Assembly: GCF_002799155.1 (NCBI RefSeq)
Contig: NZ_NERD01000002.1
Location: forward strand, 1,178,001 to 1,242,000
Source: Stenotrophomonas maltophilia
GTDB lineage: Bacteria > Pseudomonadota > Gammaproteobacteria > Xanthomonadales > Xanthomonadaceae
Direction of reading: 5' to 3'
DNA length: 64,000 nucleotides
Part shown: piece after piece, positions 54,698-64,000 of the stretch
Layout: each line of letters opens with the position of its first letter
How positions within the stretch are numbered: position 1 is the first letter of the stretch
Program-made: the position numbers and the translations under genes
The notes under the pieces: generated by a model
Database searches by the model: none
What the model was told of the DNA's origin: nothing
What the model saw: the letters and a program-made list of their open reading frames with translations, nothing else

Positions 54698-54736
54698 AAA
54701 GCAGCGCCGGGCCATGCCCGGCGACCACTGCCTCGA

Positions 54737-56629
54737 TCAGGCCGACAGTTCCAGCAGCAGCTTGTTCAGGCGCGCCACGTAGGCACCCGGATCCTTCAGG
54801 CTGTCACCCGCGGCCAGTGCGGCCTGGTCGAACAGCACCCGGCCGAGGTCGTCGAAGCGCGCGCCATCGGCTTCGGCATCCAGCTTGGCGATCAGCGGGT
54901 GGCCCGGGTTGATCTCCAGGACCGGCTTGCTCTCCGGCACCTTCTGCCCGCTGGCTTCCAGGATCTGGCGCATCTGCAGGCCCAGGTCCTGTTCGCCGAT
55001 GGCCAGCACCGCCGGCGAATCGGTCAGGCGGTGCGAGACGCGCACTTCGGCCACGTCATCGCCCAGCACCGTCTTCAGGCGCTCGACCAGGCCCTGCTTG
55101 TCCTTGGCCGCCGCTTCCTGTTCCTGCTTGTCCGCTTCGCTTTCCAGCGCGCCCAGGTCGAGGTCGCCACGGGCGATGTCGACGAAGCCCTTGCCGTCGA
55201 AATCGGTCAGGTAGCCCATCAGCCACTCGTCGATGCGGTCGGTCAGCAGCAGCACTTCCACGCCCTTCTTGCGGAACACTTCCAGGTGCGGGCTGTTGCG
55301 TACCTGGCTGTAGCTTTCGCCGGTCAGGTAATAGATCTTGTCCTGGCCTTCGGCCATGCGGCCGAGGTAATCGGCCAGCGACACGCTCTGTGCATCGCCG
55401 TCGCCACGGGTGGAGGCGAAGCGCAGCAGGCCGGCCACCTTCTCGCGGTTGTTGTAGTCCTCGGCCGGGCCTTCCTTCAGCACCTGGCCGAATTCCTTCC
55501 AGAACGTGGCGTACTGCTCCGGCTTGTCGGCGGCCAGCTTCTCCAGCATGTCCAGCGAGCGCTTGGTCAGCGCCGACTTCATCGAATCGATGACCGGACC
55601 AGACTGCAGGATCTCGCGCGAGACGTTCAGCGACAGGTCGTTGGAATCGACCACGCCCTTGATGAAGCGCAGGTACAGCGGCAGGAACTGCTCGGCCTGG
55701 TCCATCACGAACACGCGCTGCACGTACAACTTCAAGCCCTTGGGCGCATCGCGGTGGTACAGGTCGAACGGCGCGCGGCCGGGCACGTACAGCAGCGAGG
55801 TGTACTCCAGCTTGCCCTCGACCTTGTTGTGGCTCCACGCCAGCGGGTCGCTGTGGTCGTGCGCGACGTGCTTGTAGAACTCGGTGTACTCGGCATCGCT
55901 GATTTCAGTGCGCGGACGGGTCCACAGTGCGCTGGCGCGGTTGACCGTTTCCCACTCGACCGCTGCGCCTTCTTCGCCGCCCTCCTTGGGCATCTGGATC
56001 GGCAGGCCGATGTGGTCCGAGTACTTCTTGAGGATGCTGCGCAGGCGCCAGCCATCGGCGAAATCGTGCTCGCCGTCCTTCAGGTGCAGCACGATGCGGG
56101 TACCGCGTTCGGCCTTGTCGACGGTGGCCACTTCGAAATCGCCTTCGCCGCGCGAGGTCCAGCGCACGCCTTCGCCTGCAGCCAGGCCGGCGCGGCGCGA
56201 GGTCACTTCCACTTCGTCGGCGACGATGAAGGCGCTGTAGAAACCCACGCCGAACTGGCCGATCAGCTGCGAATCCTTCTTCTGGTCGCCGGACAGCTGG
56301 CGCAGGAAGTCGCCGGTGCCGGACTTGGCGATGGTGCCCAGGTGGGCGATGGCTTCGGCACGGCTCATGCCGATGCCGTTGTCTTCGATGGTGATGGTGT
56401 GGGCGGCAGGGTCGAAGCTGACGCGCACGCGCAGTTCGCTGTCGCCTTCCAGCAGGGCCGGCTGGGTCAGGGCCTCGAAGCGCAGCTTGTCGGCGGCGTC
56501 GGCGGCGTTGGAGACCAGCTCGCGCAGGAAGATCTCCTTGTTGGAATACAGCGAGTGGATCATCAGCTGCAGCAGCTGCTTGACTTCGGTCTGGAAGCCA
56601 AGGGTTTCGGTCTGGGGGGTCTCGGTCAT
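54737..56629 (-). CDS. htpG: Molecular chaperone HtpG (Hsp90)
   Basis: This 630-residue chaperone has the GHKL ATPase motifs [26 protein letters not shown] and [11 protein letters not shown]. Middle and dimerisation domains of normal length follow. It acts in protein folding and stress. It has no close operon partner. Confidence 0.97.
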   Translation of the reverse strand: MTETPQTETLGFQTEVKQLLQLMIHSLYSNKEIFLRELVSNAADAADKLRFEALTQPALLEGDSELRVRVSFDPAAHTITIEDNGIGMSRAEAIAHLGTIAKSGTGDFLRQLSGDQKKDSQLIGQFGVGFYSAFIVADEVEVTSRRAGLAAGEGVRWTSRGEGDFEVATVDKAERGTRIVLHLKDGEHDFADGWRLRSILKKYSDHIGLPIQMPKEGGEEGAAVEWETVNRASALWTRPRTEISDAEYTEFYKHVAHDHSDPLAWSHNKVEGKLEYTSLLYVPGRAPFDLYHRDAPKGLKLYVQRVFVMDQAEQFLPLYLRFIKGVVDSNDLSLNVSREILQSGPVIDSMKSALTKRSLDMLEKLAADKPEQYATFWKEFGQVLKEGPAEDYNNREKVAGLLRFASTRGDGDAQSVSLADYLGRMAEGQDKIYYLTGESYSQVRNSPHLEVFRKKGVEVLLLTDRIDEWLMGYLTDFDGKGFVDIARGDLDLGALESEADKQEQEAAAKDKQGLVERLKTVLGDDVAEVRVSHRLTDSPAVLAIGEQDLGLQMRQILEASGQKVPESKPVLEINPGHPLIAKLDAEADGARFDDLGRVLFDQAALAAGDSLKDPGAYVARLNKLLLELSA

Positions 56630-56792
56630 CGATAAGGCTCCGTGTGCAATGCCGCGCCAGCGCGTGCGGCCTCGCCAAGGGGTATGGCTGATTGTCCCGA
56701 AATCAAGGGGTTGGTCGGCCGGGCTGCGCCCGGCACCCGCTCAGTGCAACTGCAACTGCCAAAGCCAGAGCCAGAGCGGCATTCCGTGGGAT

Positions 56793-56893
56793 GGCGGGGC
56801 GCTGTGGGTTCGCGGGGACGGCGCAAGTACGTCCATGTAGCCTTGGTCGCCGCATCCATGCGGCTCACACCCCGCGAACCCACAGTGCCCCGC
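56793..56893. repeat. Large inverted repeat (family L, copy 5)
   Basis: The arms GGCGGGGCGCTGTGGGTTCG and its complement differ at one base. They enclose the core GACGGCGCAAGTACGTCCATG and a small GCCGCAT/ATGCGGC hairpin. It is part of the 604-base stretch between htpG and rsmD, which contains no supported gene. Confidence 0.78.
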
Positions 56894-56918
56894 CTCTGAC
56901 AGGTTCACGCGGCTGTTG

Positions 56919-56943
56919 GTAGGTGTCGACCTTGGTCGACACA
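56919..56943 (+). repeat. SMAG-type palindrome
   Basis: GTAG is followed by GTGTCGACC-TT-GGTCGACAC, in the same gap between htpG and rsmD. Confidence 0.82.
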
Positions 56944-56967
56944 TCTGTCAGATATCGATACATCAAA

Positions 56968-57010
56968 TGGGGTCAGATCCGTTTTCCGCAGGAAAACGGA
57001 TCTGACCCCA
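56968..57010. repeat. Palindromic hairpin (family B, copy 2)
   Basis: TGGGGTCAGATCCGTTTTCC and its exact complement flank a 3-base loop (GCA), giving a stem of about 20 bp. It is the cleanest copy of the family also found at 35722 and 63384. Confidence 0.88.
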
Positions 57011-57233
57011 CCTGTATGTCGGGCATCGGATCGCGTCTGGGGTAGAGCCTCCTGAGTTAGGGGGCGGCCGCGAAGCGGCGGGGGTGTGGAAGATGGTAAG
57101 TGGGGCCCGCGTTTCGCGCAGCGAAGCGTGGGAGCGACAGCGCGCATGCGTTGGCGCGTCCCCGGGCGCCGCCCGGCCGAACTACAATCCCGCTCATGCT
57201 GAATTTCTCGAACAACCTCCGCCGGGGGCGCCG

Positions 57234-58348
<1,115 letters not shown>

Positions 58349-58407
58349 GCCCGCTGTACCCGCACCCCCTTACGTACAACACCACGCACCATTCCGGGAG
58401 GAAACCC

Positions 58408-58899
58408 ATGAACACCACCACGCGCGCGATGCTGATCGCTTCGTTGGCCCTGGCCTTCACCGCCTGCAAGAAGGAAGAGGCCGCTCCGGTCGACGAGGCC
58501 AAGCAGGCCCTGGTCGCTCCGTCCAAGGACGACGATGCAGGCTGGAAGAAGTACCTGCAGGAAGTGGCCATCCAGAACATGGGCAACATCACCAACAGCC
58601 CGTTCCTGTACTACCTCTCGCCGGAATCGGACCCGGACTTCCAGGCCAAGTACGAGCGCCAGACCGAAAGCGCCACCCAGGCCGTGGCCCGTGGCGTGCA
58701 GCCGGGCAACATGCTGGCCTTCGGCTCGTCGGCCTCGGGCAAGATGGCTGACATGATCCAGGCCGTGTTCAAGGACGTGTCGCCGGATTCGATGAAGGGC
58801 GTGCGCGTCGTCTTCATCGGCCAGTCGGCCGACAACGCCCGCGTGCAGGCTGCGATCCAGCCGACCGGTGCCGAGTACATTTTTGTCGAAGCCAAGTAA
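58408..58899 (+). CDS. Hypothetical lipoprotein
   Basis: This 163-residue protein has a signal ending in F17-T18-A19-C20, a lipobox with Phe at -3. A charged KKEEAAPVDEAK stretch follows, then a globular region with NSPFLYYLSPESDPDF and VRVVFIGQSADNARVQ. GGAGGA precedes the ATG. It lies between coaD and a ferredoxin gene. I do not recognise a family with a known role. Confidence 0.75.
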   Translation: MNTTTRAMLIASLALAFTACKKEEAAPVDEAKQALVAPSKDDDAGWKKYLQEVAIQNMGNITNSPFLYYLSPESDPDFQAKYERQTESATQAVARGVQPGNMLAFGSSASGKMADMIQAVFKDVSPDSMKGVRVVFIGQSADNARVQAAIQPTGAEYIFVEAK

Positions 58900-59031
58900 T
58901 ACCGAGCCATGGCGGCCATGCTCCGGCATGGCCCGGGCGGCGCACCGCAAAGACGCCGCCGATGACCTGACCGGCCCGCGCGCCCGCGCTGGCCGGTCCT
59001 TTGTCCCAGGGCGCGGGCGAGGAGTATCGCC

Positions 59032-59313
59032 GTGTCGCTGAAAATCAATGAGCTCTGCGTCAACTGCGACGTATGCGAGCCGGCCTGCCCGAACCAGGCC
59101 ATTGCGATGGGTGAAACCATCTACGTGATCGACCCTGCGCGCTGCACCGAATGCGTGGGTCATTTCGACGAACCACAGTGCGTGGTCGTCTGCCCGGTCG
59201 AGTGCATCGATCCGGATCCGGAGATCGTGGAAACGGAAGACCAGCTGCTGGCCAAGCTGCGCCAGCTGCAGCACGATCACCCCGAACTCTATGCGGAGCC
59301 CCCATCCGAATGA
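59032..59313 (+). CDS. yfhL: YfhL-type 4Fe-4S ferredoxin
   Basis: This 93-residue ferredoxin has CVNCDVCEPACPNQAI and a second motif CTECVGHFDEPQCVVVCPVE. The eight-residue insertion between Cys residues is typical of the YfhL/Alvin type. The GTG start follows GAGGAG. It overlaps the next gene, ggt, by four bases. Confidence 0.92.
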   Translation: MSLKINELCVNCDVCEPACPNQAIAMGETIYVIDPARCTECVGHFDEPQCVVVCPVECIDPDPEIVETEDQLLAKLRQLQHDHPELYAEPPSE

Positions 59314-61040
59314 AGACGTTGATCGTCCGCCCCCTGTTGCTGCTCGGCCTGCTGCTGAGTCCGATCGCCTGGGCCGACAGCCCGGCCCGTGCCGAACGCC
59401 CCGATGGCGCGGCCATTGCCAGCGGCCACGCGCTGGCCACCCAGGCCGGCATCGACATCCTGGCGCAGGGCGGCAACGCCTTCGACGCCGCCGTGGCGGT
59501 GTCGTCCACGCTGGCGGTGGTGGAGCCGATCAGCTCTGGGCTGGGCGGAGGTGGCTTCTTCCTGTTGCATGACGCTGCCACTGGCAAGGACCTGATGCTG
59601 GATGCGCGCGAGACCGCGCCGGCCTCGGCAACCCCGCAGGCCTTCCTTGACAAGCAGGGCAACCTCGACCGCGACCGCTCGGTCAATGGCGCCTGGTCAG
59701 CCGGTATCCCGGGCCTGCCCGCAGCGCTGGTCGAACTGTCGGCCAGGCACGGCAAGCTGCCGCTGTCGGCTTCGCTGCAGCCGGCGATCCGTGTCGCCCG
59801 TGAAGGCTTTCCGGTGTACGAGCGCATGGCCAAGGGCTATGCCTCGCGCCGCGAAGTGATGGAGCGCTACCCCGGCACGCGCGAGGTCTACCTGCGCAAC
59901 GGCAAGCCGATCGCCAGCGGTGACCTGTTCAAGCAGCCGGAACTGGCGCAGACGCTGGAGCGGCTGGCCGCAGGCGGCTTCGATGGCTTCTACAAGGGCC
60001 AGACCGGAAAGCTGTTGCTGGACGGCGTGAGGCAGGCCGGCGGCAAGTGGACCGCTGAAGAGCTGGCCGGCTACCGCGTGAAGCAGCGCGAACCGATCGT
60101 GTTCAACTACAACGGCTGGAAGATCACCACCGCGCCGCCGCCGTCGTCCGGTGGTATCGCGCTGGCCAGCATGCTGCAGATCCTGGAAGGTTGGGACATC
60201 AGGAAGATGGATCCGGCGCATCGCACCCACCTGGTGGTGGAGTCGATGCGTCGCGCCTACCGCGACCGAACCTTCTTCCTCGGCGACCCGGACTTCGTGC
60301 AGATCCCGCAGAAGGTGCTGACCAGCAAGGACTACGCACAGGGCCTGCGGGCCACCATCCATCCGGAGAAGGCCACGCCCAGCGACCTGTTGTCGGGCAA
60401 CCCGACGCCGCTGGAAGACGACGAGACCACGCACTTCTCGATCATCGACCGTGATGGCAACCGTGTCGGCGCCACCCAGACCGTCAACCTGCTGTATGGC
60501 TCGGGGCTGATTCCCAAGGGCACCGGTGTGCTGCTGAACAACGAGATGGACGACTTCGCGCTGAAGCCGGGCACGCCCAATGCGTTCGGCGTGATGGGCT
60601 ATGAGGCCAATGCGCCGAAGGCGGGCAAGCGCATGCTCAGCTCGATGACGCCGACCTTCATGGAGAACGCCGACAAGGTGGTGGTGCTGGGCACGCCGGG
60701 TGGCAGCCGCATCATCACCATGGTGCTGCTGGGGATCCTTGGTTACGACGCCGGCCTGGATGCGCAGCAGGTGGCGGCGCTGCCGCGCTATCACCACCAG
60801 TGGCTGCCGGACCTGATCGAAGCCGAGGACGATGCGTTCGACGCGGCGACCGTGAAGCAGTTGCAGGCGATGGGCCACAAGATCGACCTGCCGGGTGACG
60901 TCGCCGCAGGCGGCCGCGGTTCCAGCCATGTGTGGGGCAACCTGCAGACCGTGGAATGGGACCGCAAGGCGAACAAGCTGTACGGCGGTAGCGACCCACG
61001 CAACCCGGTGGGCAGTGCCCAGGTCGTGCCGGCACGCTGA
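59310..61040 (+). CDS. ggt: Gamma-glutamyltransferase
   Basis: This 576-residue proenzyme has a signal peptide ending near WADSPA. Self-cleavage should occur before the Thr of TTHFSIID, creating the small subunit; GSGLIPKGTGVLLNNEMDDF follows as expected. It degrades glutathione in the periplasm. The ATG at 59310 overlaps the ferredoxin stop (ATGA). The frame from 59151 lies inside that ferredoxin gene and is rejected. Confidence 0.95.
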   Translation: MKTLIVRPLLLLGLLLSPIAWADSPARAERPDGAAIASGHALATQAGIDILAQGGNAFDAAVAVSSTLAVVEPISSGLGGGGFFLLHDAATGKDLMLDARETAPASATPQAFLDKQGNLDRDRSVNGAWSAGIPGLPAALVELSARHGKLPLSASLQPAIRVAREGFPVYERMAKGYASRREVMERYPGTREVYLRNGKPIASGDLFKQPELAQTLERLAAGGFDGFYKGQTGKLLLDGVRQAGGKWTAEELAGYRVKQREPIVFNYNGWKITTAPPPSSGGIALASMLQILEGWDIRKMDPAHRTHLVVESMRRAYRDRTFFLGDPDFVQIPQKVLTSKDYAQGLRATIHPEKATPSDLLSGNPTPLEDDETTHFSIIDRDGNRVGATQTVNLLYGSGLIPKGTGVLLNNEMDDFALKPGTPNAFGVMGYEANAPKAGKRMLSSMTPTFMENADKVVVLGTPGGSRIITMVLLGILGYDAGLDAQQVAALPRYHHQWLPDLIEAEDDAFDAATVKQLQAMGHKIDLPGDVAAGGRGSSHVWGNLQTVEWDRKANKLYGGSDPRNPVGSAQVVPAR

Positions 61041-61083
61041 TCCGGTTGTGGCGGCTGCTGGCCGGCAATCCGGCTGATTATCG

Positions 61084-61110
61084 AAACCCCGCCTTTGCCG
61101 GCGGGGTTTT
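61084..61110 (+). terminator. ggt terminator
   Basis: AAACCCCGCC-TTTGCC-GGCGGGGTTTT is a strong GC stem ending in T, 44 bases after the ggt stop. Confidence 0.92.
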
Positions 61111-61160
61111 CAGTTTCCTTTCTAGCGATTATTTAACGAGCAGGCGCCGATAATCGACGC

Positions 61161-62048
<888 letters not shown>

Positions 62049-62052
62049 TGAA

Positions 62053-62075
62053 AAGGCCGGGCGATGCCCGGCCTT
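62053..62075 (+). terminator. Terminator after the MBL-fold gene
   Basis: AAGGCCGGGC-GAT-GCCCGGCCTT is a perfect 10-bp stem five bases after the stop. Confidence 0.85.
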
Positions 62076-62086
62076 CCCGTGACGCA

Positions 62087-62110
62087 TCAGATCCACGCCA
62101 TGCGTGGATG
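62087..62110 (+). repeat. SMAG-type palindrome, GTAG degenerated
   Basis: TCAG followed by ATCCACGC-CAT-GCGTGGAT lies between the MBL-fold gene and psiF. Confidence 0.75.
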
Positions 62111-62131
62111 GCGCCCTGCCAGAGACAGGCG

Positions 62132-62425
62132 TCAAGACACCTTCAGGCAGCTGCTCATGAAGGTCTTGCGCGCATCACCGGCCAGCTTCCTGGCGCCCGC
62201 GTCAGCGTTGCACTTGCGCATGCGTTCCTGCTGCGCATTGGCCGGCTTGGCGTCGGCGGCGTGGCCACTGAGGCAGGAACTCTGCGCGGTCTTGTAGGCA
62301 TCGCCTTTCAAGCCCTTGTTCTTGGCCGAGCATTCGGCCATGCGCTGTTGCTGCGGGGTGGTGGCGTTGACCGCCAGGGGCAGGCCGACCAGCAGGACGG
62401 CGGCCAGCAGGAAAGAGGCTTTCAT
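62132..62425 (-). CDS. psiF: PsiF-family secreted protein
   Basis: This 97-residue protein has a signal peptide (MKASFLLAAVLLVGLPLAVNA). Two PsiF repeats of about 30 residues follow, each with paired Cys (RMAECSAKNKGLKGD...SSCL and RMRKCNADAGARKLAGD...SSCL). PsiF is phosphate-starvation-inducible in E. coli, but its role is unknown. No PHO box was found in its upstream region, which it shares with the divergent ArsR gene. Confidence 0.88.
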   Translation of the reverse strand: MKASFLLAAVLLVGLPLAVNATTPQQQRMAECSAKNKGLKGDAYKTAQSSCLSGHAADAKPANAQQERMRKCNADAGARKLAGDARKTFMSSCLKVS

Positions 62426-62549
62426 CAGGTGCTCCAAGCGGGGGCGGGTGCGCGGAGCATTCGCTTCGGCATGGCAAGACCACGTGAAAAATCATCACCC
62501 GGCCGCGCCTGCTTGCATTAGTACTCGGATCGGCGTATTGCTTAGCCTT

Positions 62550-62918
62550 ATGGGTAAGTATTCTCCAGCCATTCAAGAGGTCTTCCAGGCGTTGGCCGAC
62601 CCGACCCGTTGCGCGATCGTGGCCGCGCTGGGGCAGGGGCCGTGCACGGTGTCGATGCTGGCAGAGCCCTTCCAGATGGCCTTGCCCTCGCTGATGAAAC
62701 ACCTGGCCGTGCTGGAGCGCAGCGGCGTGGTGCGCAGCTACAAGCAAGGGCGCGTGCGCACCTGCGAACTGGTGCCGGCGCGGCTGCGCCAGGGCGAGCA
62801 GTGGCTGGCCGAACAGCGCGCGACGTGGGAAGCGCGCACCGACCGCATGGTCGAATTCGTCGAAACGCATCACCAACAGGAGCAGGCCCATGGCCGTAGA
62901 CGCAGGCAACAACCCTGA
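62550..62918 (+). CDS. ArsR-family regulator
   Basis: This 122-residue winged-helix protein has VFQALADPTRCAIVAALG and PSLMKHLAVLERSGVV. No metal-binding Cys pair of the ArsR type is evident. It overlaps the following AHSA1 gene by 29 bases; such pairs are common and the regulator probably controls the pair. Confidence 0.88.
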   Translation: MGKYSPAIQEVFQALADPTRCAIVAALGQGPCTVSMLAEPFQMALPSLMKHLAVLERSGVVRSYKQGRVRTCELVPARLRQGEQWLAEQRATWEARTDRMVEFVETHHQQEQAHGRRRRQQP

Positions 62919-63369
62919 CACCGATCTGGTCATCAGCCGCGTGCTGGCTGCACCGCGCGCGGCCTTGTGGCGGGCCTGGACTGACCCCGAGCTGCTGCGC
63001 CAATGGTGGTGCCCGAAACCCTGGGCCACTGAGGTTCGCGCATTCGACCTGCGCCCCGGCGGGGCCTTCCACACCTTCATGCAGGGCCCGGATGGTGGCA
63101 GCAGTGACAATCCGGGCAGCTTCCTGGAGATCGTGCCGCAGCAGCGTTTGGTGTTCACCTCGATGCTGGGCGCAGGCTGGCGACCGCAGTCACCCTGGCT
63201 GGGCTTCACCGCCATCATCACCATGGAGGACGAGGGGCAGGGCTGCCGCTACACGGCGCGGGTAATGCACCCGGACAAGGCGCAGCGCGACCAGCATGAG
63301 CAGCTGGGCTTCTTCGATGGCTGGAACACCGTCATCGGACAGCTGGAAATCTTCGCGGCCGGGCTGTAG
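62890..63369 (+). CDS. SRPBCC/AHSA1-domain protein
   Basis: This 159-residue START-like fold protein contains VLAAPRAALWRAWTDPELLR followed by QWWCPKPW, the AHSA1 signature. It binds an unknown hydrophobic ligand or helps a chaperone. It overlaps the ArsR gene and ends before a complex hairpin. Confidence 0.88.
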   Translation: MAVDAGNNPDTDLVISRVLAAPRAALWRAWTDPELLRQWWCPKPWATEVRAFDLRPGGAFHTFMQGPDGGSSDNPGSFLEIVPQQRLVFTSMLGAGWRPQSPWLGFTAIITMEDEGQGCRYTARVMHPDKAQRDQHEQLGFFDGWNTVIGQLEIFAAGL

Positions 63370-63383
63370 GCCGGAATGCGGGA

Positions 63384-63470
63384 TGGGGTCAGAGCCCTTT
63401 CTGCGAAAGGGATCCGACCCCCCGCGATGTTGGGGCCAGATCCCTTTCGCAGAAAGGGCTCTGACCCCGG
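63384..63470. repeat. Double hairpin with alternative folds (family B, copy 3)
   Basis: Two hairpins of the GGGGTCAGAGCCC type (63384-63422 and 63430-63470) lie in opposite orientation. Each can fold alone, or the outer arms can pair to form one hairpin of about 30 bp. It separates the convergent AHSA1 and upp genes. Confidence 0.82.
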
Positions 63471-63479
63471 TTCCCCGGA

Positions 63480-64000
63480 TCAACCGACGCGGGTACCGAA
63501 GATACGGTCACCGGCGTCACCCAGGCCCGGCAGGATGTAACCCTTGTCGTTGAGCTGGGCATCGATGGCCGCAGTGTAGATCTCCACGTCCGGGTGCACG
63601 GCCTTGACCGCTTCGATGCCTTCAGGCGCGGCGACCAGGAAGATGCCCTTGATGCGGCGCGCGCCGGCGCGCTTGAGCATGTCGATGGTGGCGATCAGGG
63701 TGCCGCCGGTGGCCAGCATCGGGTCCAGGATCAGCGCATCGCGCTCTTCCAGGCGGCCGGTCAGGCGCTCGAAGTAGGGCACCGGCTGCAGGGTTTCCTC
63801 GTCGCGCTGCAGGCCGACCACGCTGACGCGGGCTGCCGGGATCAGCGACAGCACGCCGCTGAGCATGCCCAGGCCGGCACGCAGGATCGGCACCACGGTG
63901 ATCTTGGCGCCGGCAATGCGCTGCACGGTGACCGGGCCGGCCCAGCCCGGCAGGGTGTGCGGCTCGGTGTCCAGGTCGGCGGTGGCCTCGTAGGCCAGCA
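63480..64000 (-). CDS. upp: Uracil phosphoribosyltransferase (5' end outside window)
   Basis: The C-terminal part, about 173 residues, is visible. It includes [23 protein letters not shown], the PRPP loop [10 protein letters not shown] and [12 protein letters not shown]. The enzyme salvages uracil to UMP. The start lies beyond the window. Confidence 0.95.
   Translation of the reverse strand, partial: LAYEATADLDTEPHTLPGWAGPVTVQRIAGAKITVVPILRAGLGMLSGVLSLIPAARVSVVGLQRDEETLQPVPYFERLTGRLEERDALILDPMLATGGTLIATIDMLKRAGARRIKGIFLVAAPEGIEAVKAVHPDVEIYTAAIDAQLNDKGYILPGLGDAGDRIFGTRVG

Noticed and set aside
54623..56635. 670-residue plus-strand frame opposite htpG
   Set aside because: Antisense shadow; no domain motifs.
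62426..62549. PHO box before psiF
   Set aside because: No 7-4-7 direct repeat resembling the PhoB site could be found, despite the family's name.

Overview
The window looks like chromosome of a Stenotrophomonas maltophilia-complex gammaproteobacterium (Xanthomonadaceae). The evidence is high GC, a complete Entner-Doudoroff cluster, family-typical TonB-dependent receptors, and many short palindromes starting with GTAG. Those palindromes match the SMAG repeat family described for S. maltophilia. No insertion sequence, prophage, integrase or CRISPR array was seen, so this is mostly core genome with a heavy load of palindromic intergenic repeats.

Layout. 1-7.3 kb is a phosphate-scavenging block: a truncated TonB receptor with a Tat-exported PhoD phosphatase, then a convergent TonB receptor plus phosphocholine-type phospholipase C behind a PHO-box-like site. 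7.4-9.7 kb holds two overlapping c-type cytochrome genes (triheme, then TsdA-like diheme) behind a perfect FNR/ANR-type palindrome. 9.8-14.3 kb has a lipoprotein hydrolase, an MFS exporter, and a divergent pirin/LysR pair. 14.2-20.6 kb reads leftward: gcvR, prxQ, phoH, a lipoprotein, a DUF1275 protein, thiD, a hydrolase and three tRNA-Arg(ACG) genes. The hydrolase stop codon lies inside the first tRNA. 20.7-24.2 kb has dapA and a short bamC, the fdxA ferredoxin and a sugar/H+ symporter. 24.5-30.7 kb has tRNA-Glu(CTC), pcnB-folK-panB-panC, a membrane protein, and panD-pgi.

30.7-35.5 kb has a RegB/RegA-type redox two-component pair, ispG, a PAP2 phosphatase and a GacA/UvrY-type regulator. 35.8-41.8 kb is the Entner-Doudoroff cluster zwf-glk-pgl-edd-eda, reading leftward; its Zwf has two unusual active-region residues. 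It is divergent from a MalK/UgpC-type ATPase across a LacI-family-type operator. 43.4-48.7 kb is a succinate dehydrogenase island flanked by assembly and repair factors: ygfZ, an SDHAF4-like gene, sdhCDAB, sdhE and ygfX. 48.8-54.6 kb has lolCD, a DUF6491 lipoprotein, yggX-mutY, ftsY and a tiny flagellar-rod-like protein. 54.7-64 kb has htpG, rsmD, coaD, a lipoprotein, a YfhL-type ferredoxin coupled to ggt, an MBL-fold hydrolase, psiF, an ArsR/AHSA1 pair and the 3' part of upp.

No wholly new gene system stood out. The most interesting signals are architectural: the CDS/tRNA overlap, a possibly leaderless FNR-controlled cytochrome operon, the PHO-box phosphate cluster, the Zwf substitutions, and three or more families of large palindromic elements with conserved cores or self-complementary arms.
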